Notes under the pieces: model-generated
The model's input: only the letters and a program-made list of their open reading frames with translations
What the model was told of the DNA's origin: nothing
Database searches by the model: none
In this document: positions 7,944-15,574 of the stretch, piece after piece
Numbering within the stretch: the first letter of the stretch is position 1
How the letters are laid out: every line of letters begins with the position of its first letter
Assembly: GCF_013408335.1 (NCBI RefSeq)
Contig: NZ_JACBZR010000001.1
Span: 1,240,001-1,304,000 of the forward strand
Length of the DNA stretch: 64,000 nt
Origin: Nocardioides panzhihuensis
GTDB lineage: Bacteria; Actinomycetota; Actinomycetes; Propionibacteriales; Nocardioidaceae
Reading direction: 5' to 3'
Made by a program: the position numbers and the translations under genes

Positions 7944-8537
7944 ATGACCATGACGACACCCGACGAGAACGAAGGTGTGGTCGTGAACGAGGACCCCGAG
8001 GCCGCCGTAGAGGTGGCCGCCCTCGCGGCTGAACCCGTGCCGCGGGAGATGACGTGGGCGGTTCGCTTGATCATCGGGCTGGTCGCGTTCAGCGCCGTCG
8101 TGGTCGTGGTGATGGTGCTGCGTTCCGATGACCTGGTGCGCGCCTGGGCAGAGGGCAACCCCTCGGCCAAGCGCATCTTGGAGACCGAGGGGCTCGAAGC
8201 CCTGATCAACCCGCCCACCGACAACCGGATCAGCGCGCCGGCGTTCATCGCCCCCGCGATCACGCTGTTCGGGGTGATGGCCTGCATGCTCGGCGTGCTC
8301 GCGGTCTTCCTCCGCAACGGCTTCGAGTGGTCTCGCATCACGATCACCTTCCTGGTGTTCATCTCCGCCGTGGCCAGCGTCGGTGGCATCCTGACCGGCC
8401 CGCCGGTGATCATCACCGTGCTAACCGCGATCGCGATCGTCATCGCCGCGGCCCTGCTGGTGGTCATGTGGCTGCCGGCGAACACGCGCTACATCCACCC
8501 GCCGCACCAGATCCGCGGCATGGTCGCCGACGACTGA
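7944..8537 (+). CDS. Hypothetical four-helix membrane protein
   Basis: 197 aa from ATG 7944, chosen because AAGGAG lies 7 bp upstream; a second ATG follows two codons later. An acidic N-terminus of about 45 residues precedes four predicted transmembrane helices (about 47-68, 105-127, 136-155, 160-182). The loop after the first helix holds a polar W-A-E-G-N-P-S-A-K segment. No catalytic motif is visible. Such proteins are common and uncharacterised in Actinobacteria. It is divergent from the DUF4126 gene. Confidence 0.72.
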   Translation: MTMTTPDENEGVVVNEDPEAAVEVAALAAEPVPREMTWAVRLIIGLVAFSAVVVVVMVLRSDDLVRAWAEGNPSAKRILETEGLEALINPPTDNRISAPAFIAPAITLFGVMACMLGVLAVFLRNGFEWSRITITFLVFISAVASVGGILTGPPVIITVLTAIAIVIAAALLVVMWLPANTRYIHPPHQIRGMVADD

Positions 8538-8580
8538 GCGACCCGCAGCGCTCGTCGACACACCCCGTCTCCGAAACGTC

Positions 8581-8635
8581 TTGTGACTGTCGGTGGCGGG
8601 GTGTAGTTTGATCTTGTGTTCGAACAGATGTTCGA
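8581..8635 (+). promoter_or_regulatory. SOS promoter: -35/-10 elements with a perfect LexA box
   Basis: TTGTGA (8581-8586) and TAGTTT (8604-8609) are 17 bp apart. Eleven bp further on, TCGAAC-AGAT-GTTCGA (8620-8635) exactly fits the actinobacterial/Gram-positive LexA operator (GAAC-N4-GTTC core). LexA bound here would block the start region of the HEPN/methyltransferase/dinB group. The operator also reads as a GTG-initiated M-F-E-Q-M-F-E frame. Confidence 0.85.
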
Positions 8636-8727
8636 ACAACAGGCTCTGGCGGGCGTCGTCCTCGACCCCCGGCGCCCGCCGGAGCCGTCCACTGCGGGGT
8701 CGACCGTGAGCGAGAAGGACGACCCCG

Positions 8728-9168
8728 ATGCATCTGCTGCCGGCGACGACACACAGCTACCTCTTCCGCGCGACCGAGTCGCTCGCGGAGGCCATCGTGG
8801 GCGACGACGTGCCGAGCAGGTACGCGATGGCGCACGTCGCCGCGCTCCAGGCCGCCGCCGCGCTGATCGCGGCCCGCACCGACCCCGTCGCGGCCGCGAG
8901 CCCCGCCGGTCGCCGCCGCCCGTGGAACGCCTGGGTCCGCCTCAAGAAGCTGGCGCCCGAGCTCTCCGAGTGGGCCGACTACTTCGCTGCCGGCGCAGCC
9001 AAGCGTGCCGCTGCGGAGGCCGGCTCGATCCGGGCGGTCACCGCGGAGGAGGCCGACGACCAGGTGCGTGACGCCGACCGTTTCCTCGCCGTCGTCGAGG
9101 AGTCCCTCGGGCTGATGGCCCACGCCTCGGTGGTCAGCCGGCCTCGGCACGACCGCCTCGTGGGCTGA
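8728..9168 (+). CDS. SAV_6107-type HEPN domain protein
   Basis: 146 aa, cytoplasmic and helical. It resembles the SAV_6107 family of HEPN-fold proteins often found beside methyltransferase and DNA polymerase IV genes in Actinobacteria (family recognised from memory). HEPN domains can be RNases or structural partners. The common R-x4-6-H motif is not obvious here, so nuclease activity is not claimed. GAGAAGGA lies about 9 bp before the ATG. The gene is first after the LexA box at 8620, so DNA-damage induction is expected. Confidence 0.75.
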   Translation: MHLLPATTHSYLFRATESLAEAIVGDDVPSRYAMAHVAALQAAAALIAARTDPVAAASPAGRRRPWNAWVRLKKLAPELSEWADYFAAGAAKRAAAEAGSIRAVTAEEADDQVRDADRFLAVVEESLGLMAHASVVSRPRHDRLVG

Positions 9169-9205
9169 TTCAGGTGAGGTGGGCACAGGGCCTACGCTTG
9201 GCCCC

Positions 9206-9931
9206 ATGGCAGCTGGCTCCGCATCAACCAGTCGTCGGGCAGGCGCCCGGACCGTCGCCGTCTGGGACGCGCTCGACCCGGTCCTGGCCTCCGGCTCGCT
9301 CGACGTCCTCGACATCGGCGGTGGCACCGGCACCTCCGCCGTACGCGTCGCCGGGCTCGGTCACACGGTCACCGTGGTCGACCCGAGCCCCGATGCCCTG
9401 GCCGCGCTCGACCGACGCGCCCGCGAGGCCGGTGTCTCGGTCGACGCGCGCCAAGGTGATCTTGCCGCCCTCTCCGACGTCGCCGACCCCAGCGGCGCCG
9501 ACGTGGTGCTCTGCCACGGCGTTCTCGAGGTCGTCCCCGACCCGGAGGCGGCACTGGCGGGGATCCGCGAGGTGCTCCGTCCCGGCGGCACCCTCAGCCT
9601 GCTGGTCGCCCAGCGCACCGCCGCCGTCCTCTCCCGAGCCCTGGCCGGTCACTTCGCGCAGGCCGCCGAGCTCCTCGACGACACCACCCCGCAGGGGCGC
9701 TCGGGCCGCCGGTTCTCGCTCGGCGAGGTCACCGGGCTGCTGGACGCGGCAGGTTTCGAGGTCTCGGACGTCCGCGGCGTACGTGTGTTCATCGATCACG
9801 TCCCCGGGTCGCTGCTCGACGCCGATCCTGCGGCGTCCGCGGCGCTCGTGGACCTGGAGCAGCGGGCCTCTACCCGGGCGGACTACCTGCCGATGGCCAC
9901 TCAGGTGCATCTGCTCGCTTCGCTTCGCTAG
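9206..9931 (+). CDS. Class I SAM-dependent methyltransferase
   Basis: 241 aa from ATG 9206. SAM-binding motif I is V-L-D-I-G-G-G-T-G-T-S, followed by V-T-V-V-D-P-S-P (acidic ribose-binding residue). Motif IV is A-D-V-V-L-C-H-G-V-L-E-V-V-P-D and motif V is L-R-P-G-G-T-L-S-L-L. The acceptor substrate is unknown. It sits 37 bp after the HEPN gene and 54 bp before dinB in the same direction, so it probably belongs to the SOS-controlled unit. Confidence 0.85.
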   Translation: MAAGSASTSRRAGARTVAVWDALDPVLASGSLDVLDIGGGTGTSAVRVAGLGHTVTVVDPSPDALAALDRRAREAGVSVDARQGDLAALSDVADPSGADVVLCHGVLEVVPDPEAALAGIREVLRPGGTLSLLVAQRTAAVLSRALAGHFAQAAELLDDTTPQGRSGRRFSLGEVTGLLDAAGFEVSDVRGVRVFIDHVPGSLLDADPAASAALVDLEQRASTRADYLPMATQVHLLASLR

Positions 9932-9985
9932 CGGCTCGCTTCGCTACGCCGAGTCGGCGCTGGTCTGCGTCCTCGGAGGATCGGG

Positions 9986-11269
9986 TTGACCTCCTCCGCC
10001 GGCGCTCCGGAGGCCACCCCGTTCCTCCATGTCGACATGGACGCGTTCTTCGTGTCGGTGGCGATCCGGCACCAGCCCGAGCTCTGGGACCAGCCGGTGG
10101 TGGTCGGGGGACACGCCCGTGGTGTGGTGACCTGCGCCAACTATCCGGCCCGGGCCTTCGGCGTGCGGGCCGCGATGCCCGGCGCGATGGCGAGACGGCT
10201 GTGTCCTCAGCTGGTCTCGGTCCGTCTCGACTTCGGTGAGGTCGCCGAGGTCTCTCGTCAGGTCCGCGAGATCTTCCGCCGCGCCACCCCGCTGGTGGAG
10301 GTGGTCAGCGTCGACGAGGCGTTCCTCGACGTGCGCGGTGCGATCAGGCTCTTCGGGAGCCCCGAACGGATCGCGGAGCGGATCCGGCGCCAGATCGCCG
10401 AAGAGCTGAGCATCACCTGCTCGGTCGGCGTCGCGCCGACGCCGAGCGTGGCCAAGGTCGGCAGCCGCAAGGCCAAGCCCGACGGCGTCGTGATCGTCCG
10501 GCCTGAGGACATCCCCGGGTTCCTCCACCCCCTCGATGTCGGTGAGCTCTACGGCGTCGGTCCGAGCACCCGCAACCGGCTCCGGCGGCTCGGGTTCGAG
10601 ACGGTGGGCGACATCGCCCGCACCCCGGTCCCGACGCTCCACCAGATCCTCGGCCCGCGCCTGGGTGGCCACCTGCACCGGCTCGCCACCGGCGCCGACC
10701 GGCGGGAGCTGACCGGACGGCTGGGGCTGGGCGTGCCGGAGACGACCGGAGCGAGGTCGAGCGGCGAGCTTGCTCGTCCGCTCGCGCCGAGCGAGGGAGT
10801 GACCGCGCGAAGCGCGGATCGATCCACCGGCGCCCAGGAGACCTTCGGCCACGACCTGAGCGACCGTGAGGACATCGTCCGCGAACTGCTGCGCCTCTCG
10901 GCTCGGGTCACCCGGCGGATGCGGCGGGCCGGCACGGTCGGCCGCACCGTCGCGTTGACGGTGCGGTTCACCGACTTCAAGACGATCTCCCGCTCTCGCA
11001 CCCTGCCCGACCCCACCGACGTCACCCAGGAGGTGCACGCCACGGTCGTCCGCCTCTACGACGAGCTGAACCTCCGCGGCCGGGCGCTACGCCTGGTCGG
11101 GGTCCGGGTCGAGCACCTCGTCGCGCGCGAAGGGACCGACCGACAGCTCGAGCTCGGCGCGCGGGAACGAGGCTGGTCCGAGGCCGACCGCGCCGCAGAC
11201 CGGGTCGCTGAGCGCTTCGGATCCAGCCTCGTACGTCGGGCGAGTCTTCTCCGCGACGGCCAGGGTTGA
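9986..11269 (+). CDS. dinB: DNA polymerase IV (Y family)
   Basis: 427 aa from a TTG start at 9986, supported by GGAGGA 5 bp upstream. Palm motifs H-V-D-M-D-A-F-F-V-S-V and S-V-D-E-A-F-L-D-V supply the metal-binding carboxylates. The helix-hairpin-helix thumb has G-V-G-P-S-T-R-N-R-L, and a little-finger domain follows. It carries out error-prone translesion synthesis. A 27-residue insertion at about 252-281 lies just before the conserved T-G-A-Q-E-T-F-G segment and is encoded by a dispersed repeat (10749-10818). The insertion falls in the linker between thumb and little finger, so activity could survive. The upstream LexA box makes SOS control likely. Confidence 0.95.
   Translation: MTSSAGAPEATPFLHVDMDAFFVSVAIRHQPELWDQPVVVGGHARGVVTCANYPARAFGVRAAMPGAMARRLCPQLVSVRLDFGEVAEVSRQVREIFRRATPLVEVVSVDEAFLDVRGAIRLFGSPERIAERIRRQIAEELSITCSVGVAPTPSVAKVGSRKAKPDGVVIVRPEDIPGFLHPLDVGELYGVGPSTRNRLRRLGFETVGDIARTPVPTLHQILGPRLGGHLHRLATGADRRELTGRLGLGVPETTGARSSGELARPLAPSEGVTARSADRSTGAQETFGHDLSDREDIVRELLRLSARVTRRMRRAGTVGRTVALTVRFTDFKTISRSRTLPDPTDVTQEVHATVVRLYDELNLRGRALRLVGVRVEHLVAREGTDRQLELGARERGWSEADRAADRVAERFGSSLVRRASLLRDGQG
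10749..10818 (+). repeat. 70-bp two-hairpin repeat inserted in frame in dinB
   Basis: Starts GAGCGAGGTCGAGCGG and ends GACCGCGCGAAGCGCGGA. It contains one hairpin (GAGCGG-CGAGC-TT-GCTCG-T-CCGCTC) and a second (CCGCGC-GAA-GCGCGG). It differs at one position from the copy in the homocysteine methyltransferase gene (37664-37733, opposite strand). ACCGG occurs on both sides, 81 bp apart, consistent with an in-frame 27-codon addition. Confidence 0.92.
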
Positions 11270-11414
11270 CGCGACAGCCGGTTTGCTTGACACAATCAGC
11301 ACAGGTTGTGCCATGTGGCAGAACGTCGAGGGGCAAGAATTTTCGGGGCTCCCTACCGCCTTCAGGGTGGCGAGCCTAGACTTGGAGATGCCCCAACAGG
11401 ACATGGGAGGTACG

Positions 11415-11783
11415 GTGCCACTCTCGGAAGAGGAGCTTCGCCTGCTCGAGCAGATGGAGCGCGCGCTCTCGGCGGAGGACCCGAAGTTCGCCTCCGCTCT
11501 CCGAGGCACGGCCTTGCGCCGTGCCCAACGTCGGCATGCGGTCATCGCGGGCGTCGTGCTCGCCGGTGGAGTCGCGCTGCTGATGGCCGGTGTGATCTCG
11601 CGGATGTGGGTCATCGGGGTGGTCGGCTTCTTGGTGATGCTGGCCTCGACCTCCGTGCTGCTCACCGCTCTGCGCGGCGCCGCCACGGTCGAGGAGGACG
11701 ACGGGGATCATGAGCCCCGCAGCTCGTTCCTGGACCGGGCCAGCGAACGCTGGAAACAGCGTCGCCGCGACAACGATCTCTAG
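11415..11783 (+). CDS. DUF3040 domain membrane protein
   Basis: 122 aa from GTG 11415, with GGGAGG 4 bp upstream. The start P-L-S-E-E-E-L-R-L-L-E-Q-M-E-R-A-L, followed by E-D-P-K-F-A-S-A-L-R-G, is the canonical DUF3040 N-terminus and fixes the start; the open frame upstream is not used. Two transmembrane helices (about 45-65 and 70-88) and a charged C-terminus follow. Function is unknown; the family is specific to Actinobacteria and often lies near dinB. The stop codon TAG is the first three bases of the inverted-repeat element at 11781. Confidence 0.88.
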   Translation: MPLSEEELRLLEQMERALSAEDPKFASALRGTALRRAQRRHAVIAGVVLAGGVALLMAGVISRMWVIGVVGFLVMLASTSVLLTALRGAATVEEDDGDHEPRSSFLDRASERWKQRRRDNDL

Positions 11784-11946
11784 TGGCGCGTCCCAGAAGT
11801 TCCTAGGCGCTTCGCGCCGCCATGGCACGCACCTCGCGGCGTTGGCGCCGCTCGGAAGACGCCCGGTATGACTTCGCGTCGCCGGCCTTGCGATGCACGC
11901 ACCCTGGCGACGCCAAGCATCCAGGAACTTCCAGGACGCGCCACTA
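11781..11946. mobile_element. MITE-like element with 34-bp terminal inverted repeats
   Basis: The left end begins TAGTGGCGCGTCC and the right end, read in reverse complement, begins TAGTGGCGCGTCC as well. The arms agree at about 29 of 34 positions, and the core is about 98 bp. No transposase is encoded. The core shares blocks (GCGGCGTTG, later CCTTGC, then ACGC) in the same order with the element at 57967-58130. It fills the gap between the convergent DUF3040 and transglutaminase genes and could also act as a bidirectional terminator. Confidence 0.75.
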
Positions 11947-11960
11947 GACGTCAGCAAGCC

Positions 11961-14252
11961 TTAAGACGAGATCAGCTCCCGCTCGGACCGCGCCGCCGGT
12001 CCGGCGGCAGCCGGTGACGTCGGGCGGCGGAAGACCGACGCCGGCCACAGGCTTGCCCGACGCCGCGCACGGCGGTCGGCGTGCTCCCTGAGCGTGGCCG
12101 AGACCAGGCGTACGTCGTCCCCGACCGTCGCGATGTCGCGACGCTCGGCGTAGCGATTGCGCTCGACGGCGGTGACGATCCGCTGCAGCGCGGTCATCGG
12201 CTCGCGATCTCGCAGGTGCGGGGCGAGCCCGGTGGCCTCCTCCCGCGGTGATCGGGTCCCGGACCAGGGCAGACCCAGGTCGATCGCGGTGTCACCCAGC
12301 TCGGCCCAGCAGGCCTCCGCGTCACCGGCGAGCCGAGCCGTACGCCGCCGGCGCCGGATCACGGCCGGCGCCGCGAGCGCGATCGCGCCGATCAACGCCG
12401 CGATCCCCAGGCCGGTCCAGATGGCACCGGAGCTGGACTCCTCGGTGTCGCTCTGGGTGGCCTCCGGAGTCTCCGGCGCCTCGCGCTGCGGCCGGTTGGG
12501 CGCCGGAGCGGCGCTCGCGTCGGTGCTGGGAACCGGCGCCTGCGGCTCGTTGCGTACGTTGCCCAGTGCGCCGGCGGTGTAGCCGGGCTCGCTGGTGTCG
12601 GCGGCCGCCGGGGTCGGCTCGAAGCGGACCCAGCCGATGTCCTCGAACCACAGCTCGGGCCAGGCATGCAGGTCGCGGCCGCGGAACGTCCAGGCGCCGT
12701 CCTCGTCCTGGTCGCCGTTGAGGAAGCCGAAGGCGACCCGGGCCGGGATGCCGAGCTGGCGGGCCAGCACGGCCATCGCCGTGGCGTACTGCTGGCAGTA
12801 GCCGACCTTGTTGTCGGTCAGGAAGTCCACCAGGGCGGCACCGTCGGTGCCGACATCACGTTCCAGGCTGTAGGTGAACTCGCCGCTGTGCCGAAACCAG
12901 TTCTGCAGGGCGACGGCCTGGGTGAACGGCCGGTCCTGGCCGGCGGTCCGCTCCAGGGCGATCTCCGCGATCTCGTCCGGGAGCAGCGGCAGGTCGGTCA
13001 TGCCCGGTGGGGCGCCGACCCCGGGCTCGCCGGCGGCGAGCAGACGCTCCTGGGTGGGCTCGACAGGGGCGGCGGTCATCCGCCAGCTCTGCCCGGCGAC
13101 GGTCTCGTCCCTGCCCTCGGTGGACATGAAGTCGAGGGTGTCCTCGTCGTAGCGCCAGGGCCCCTTGGCAGTGATCTCGAGGGGATGGGTAAAGACCGGG
13201 AGCCAGGTCGACTCGAACTTGTCGCTGGCCCGGATCTGATAGGTCGTCGGCTCACCCAGCAGGGTCTCGTCCGACATCGGCGGCTCGAAGGTGGCCACGC
13301 CGGTCTGGTCGGAGGGCACGTCGCGGTTGCCCGAGGTCCACTCGGTTCCGGTGAACTTGGTGAGCGCACCCACCCGCAGGTAGGACGGGGGAGCCTCGGT
13401 GTCGCCGTAGACCGGGGTCACGGTCACCATCACCTGGTCGCTCTGCCGGCGCAGGTCGTCGTAGAGCCCGACGGTCGGGTTGATCACCCGCAAGGGGCCG
13501 TCACCGTCGCCCGCCCCCAGACCTGGCAGGGCGACGTTCGCGCTGGGCAGCCAGGCCGGGGCGAGCAGGGCGATCGCGACCGCGGAGACGCCGATGAGCG
13601 CGGGGCCGGTGGCGGGCACCACCGGCAGGTCCTCGTCGAGGCGTCGCCCCCAGCGACCGAGCTGCTGGGCACGGTCGAGTCGCAGCATCACCAGGAACGA
13701 GGTCGCGGTGAACGCGAAGACGACCCAGGAGACCCCGCCCCAGCCGCCGGCGCCGATGATGGAGAACGGCACTGTGAAGACGCCCAGCACCACGAGGCCC
13801 ATCATCGGCGGTCGCCGCAGCGTGACCGCCAGGATGTCGGCGAGCAGCACCGCCGCCGCCCCGGCCGGGACGAGATAGGGAGCCACCCCCGATGCCGACA
13901 TCGGCAGGTCGAACGGGTCGAACGCGGCGTAGGCCTCCGTCATCTCGGCCACGACCCGCGCCCGGCCGCCGCCGGTGACCGGGAAGGGGTGCTGGACGAC
14001 CAGAAGGCCGGTCGCGATCGTGCCGAGGAGCACCTGCAGCAGCACCACGACCGAGCCGTGCACGCGCAGCAGCCGCGCGGAGATGCCGGTGCCGACGATG
14101 AGCAGGCCGACGACCAGGATCGGGCCGAGGTAGGGGAACCGGGCGCTCGTGAACGATCCCCACGAAGCCAGTGCGAACAGGACGGTCACGAAGCACGTCA
14201 GCGGCACGGCCATCGCGGGGGCGACGCCGCGTACGTCGGAGGAGGTCATCAT
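11961..14252 (-). CDS. DUF3488/transglutaminase-like membrane protein (TgpA type)
   Basis: 763 aa. Six or more N-terminal transmembrane helices (residues 1-230) are followed by a large extracytoplasmic domain. That domain holds the transglutaminase core with the catalytic Cys in V-G-Y-C-Q-Q-Y-A-T-A-M-A, the His in L-H-A-W-P-E-L-W-F, and the downstream Asp in F-E-D-I-G-W. A Pro/Ala-rich linker, one more helix and a cytoplasmic DUF4129-like tail end the protein. The start overlaps the DUF58 stop (ATGA), giving a moxR-DUF58-tgpA operon. The role is probably in envelope or peptide processing; the substrate is unknown. Confidence 0.88.
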   Translation of the reverse strand: MMTSSDVRGVAPAMAVPLTCFVTVLFALASWGSFTSARFPYLGPILVVGLLIVGTGISARLLRVHGSVVVLLQVLLGTIATGLLVVQHPFPVTGGGRARVVAEMTEAYAAFDPFDLPMSASGVAPYLVPAGAAAVLLADILAVTLRRPPMMGLVVLGVFTVPFSIIGAGGWGGVSWVVFAFTATSFLVMLRLDRAQQLGRWGRRLDEDLPVVPATGPALIGVSAVAIALLAPAWLPSANVALPGLGAGDGDGPLRVINPTVGLYDDLRRQSDQVMVTVTPVYGDTEAPPSYLRVGALTKFTGTEWTSGNRDVPSDQTGVATFEPPMSDETLLGEPTTYQIRASDKFESTWLPVFTHPLEITAKGPWRYDEDTLDFMSTEGRDETVAGQSWRMTAAPVEPTQERLLAAGEPGVGAPPGMTDLPLLPDEIAEIALERTAGQDRPFTQAVALQNWFRHSGEFTYSLERDVGTDGAALVDFLTDNKVGYCQQYATAMAVLARQLGIPARVAFGFLNGDQDEDGAWTFRGRDLHAWPELWFEDIGWVRFEPTPAAADTSEPGYTAGALGNVRNEPQAPVPSTDASAAPAPNRPQREAPETPEATQSDTEESSSGAIWTGLGIAALIGAIALAAPAVIRRRRRTARLAGDAEACWAELGDTAIDLGLPWSGTRSPREEATGLAPHLRDREPMTALQRIVTAVERNRYAERRDIATVGDDVRLVSATLREHADRRARRRASLWPASVFRRPTSPAAAGPAARSERELISS

Positions 14253-15544
14253 CGCGCTGCCCCCGCTCCCGCCGCCGCGCCTCGGGTGCCGAGCTCGCGC
14301 CAGCGGGTGGCCAGCGAGTCGCCGGGGCCGAGGTCGACGGCCTTCCAGCCGTGCTGGACGAGCAGAGGTACGCCGCTGGGCCGACGTTGCTCGGGCGCGA
14401 GGTGGACCGCGCTCCAGCCGTCGACGGCGAGCGCGAAGGCGAGCGCGGCCCCGGTGTGGTGCCGGACCCGGCGAAGGACTCCGGCGTCCTCCTCCTCGAG
14501 GGAGCCGAGCACCGCCACGGTGACCCCACCCTGTCCGGCCTCGCCGATCCAGGACGCGTCGATGCGGTGGTGATGGACGGTCTCGACCACGGCGAGCGCC
14601 TCCAGCAGGGCGGCCGCGTCGGCCTGGCCGTCACGGTCGTGCCAGCCGGCGCCGAGCTGGTTGTGTGCCGGGCCGGAACCTGCCGCGGCGCCGGCGGAGG
14701 TCACCAGACGCACGGAGTAGCCGGCCTCGACCAGGTGCACCGAGACGGAGGCGGCGACGACGACGGCCTGCTCGAACGACGAGCTCGCGCCCTGGCCGCG
14801 GTGGACCGAGCGTCGGTTGTCGAGGAAGACGGTGGCGCGGGCCTGCCAGGGCTGCTCCTCGCGGCGGACCATCAGCTCGCCGAGGTGGGCCGAGCTGGGC
14901 CAGTGCACCCGGCGGAGCTCGTCGCCGCGACGGTATTCACGCACGGTGATGTCCTCGGCGCTGCCGCCGAGGAACGCCCGGGGCCGAGAGTCGCCCGAAG
15001 AGGTCGCGTTGCCGGTCAGCGGAGTCGGCGGCAACGTGACCACCCGCGGCGTGACCGTGAACGGGACCGTGGACTGGAAGGCACGGTTGAGCTCGACCAG
15101 GCCGAACGGGTCGGCCACCGTCACGCGCATCGGGCCGATGTCGAACCGCCCCCGGATCTCTGAGCGGATCTGGTAGCCGAGCTTGTGACGCCACCCGAAG
15201 CCGATCCTGTCGACCACGAAGCGTGGCCGCCCGCCCAGTGCGTAGGGCACCGTCTCCTCCAGCAGCAGGGTGCCGGTGGGGATACGGCCCTCGTTGGCGA
15301 TGGTGAGCTCGACCCTGGCGGGCTGACCGGCCTCGGTCAGGTGCGGCTCGATGTGACGTACGAGCGCGAGTCGGTAGCGGCCCAAGGCGGCGACCACCGC
15401 GGTGACCAGCGGCAGCGCGACCAGCAGCATCCCGATCCGAGACAGCGTGGACTGGTCCAGCAGGATCCCGCAGACGACGGCGGTGATCCCGGCGGCCAGG
15501 AAAGCCCGGCCCCGGACGGTGAGCCCGGACAGCGCCTCGCGCAT
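14249..15544 (-). CDS. DUF58 domain protein
   Basis: 431 aa. Two N-terminal hydrophobic helices (about 12-48) precede a soluble region with the DUF58 signature Y-R-R-G-D-E-L-R-R-V-H-W-P-S-S-A-H near residue 210. A von Willebrand A-like fold is expected around it (T-V-F-L-D-N-R-R-S). Such proteins act with MoxR AAA+ ATPases, perhaps as chaperone or metal-insertion partners; the client is unknown. The gene lies 30 bp after moxR and overlaps the transglutaminase gene by 4 bp. Confidence 0.88.
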   Translation of the reverse strand: MREALSGLTVRGRAFLAAGITAVVCGILLDQSTLSRIGMLLVALPLVTAVVAALGRYRLALVRHIEPHLTEAGQPARVELTIANEGRIPTGTLLLEETVPYALGGRPRFVVDRIGFGWRHKLGYQIRSEIRGRFDIGPMRVTVADPFGLVELNRAFQSTVPFTVTPRVVTLPPTPLTGNATSSGDSRPRAFLGGSAEDITVREYRRGDELRRVHWPSSAHLGELMVRREEQPWQARATVFLDNRRSVHRGQGASSSFEQAVVVAASVSVHLVEAGYSVRLVTSAGAAAGSGPAHNQLGAGWHDRDGQADAAALLEALAVVETVHHHRIDASWIGEAGQGGVTVAVLGSLEEEDAGVLRRVRHHTGAALAFALAVDGWSAVHLAPEQRRPSGVPLLVQHGWKAVDLGPGDSLATRWRELGTRGAAAGAGAAR

Positions 15545-15574
15545 CGTTTACCCCTTGGAGGTCGGTCCGGCAGG

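Noticed and set aside
7823..8485. 220-codon N-terminal extension of the DUF4126 protein
   Set aside because: Antisense to the plus-strand membrane gene; DUF4126 begins at M-E-S-L.
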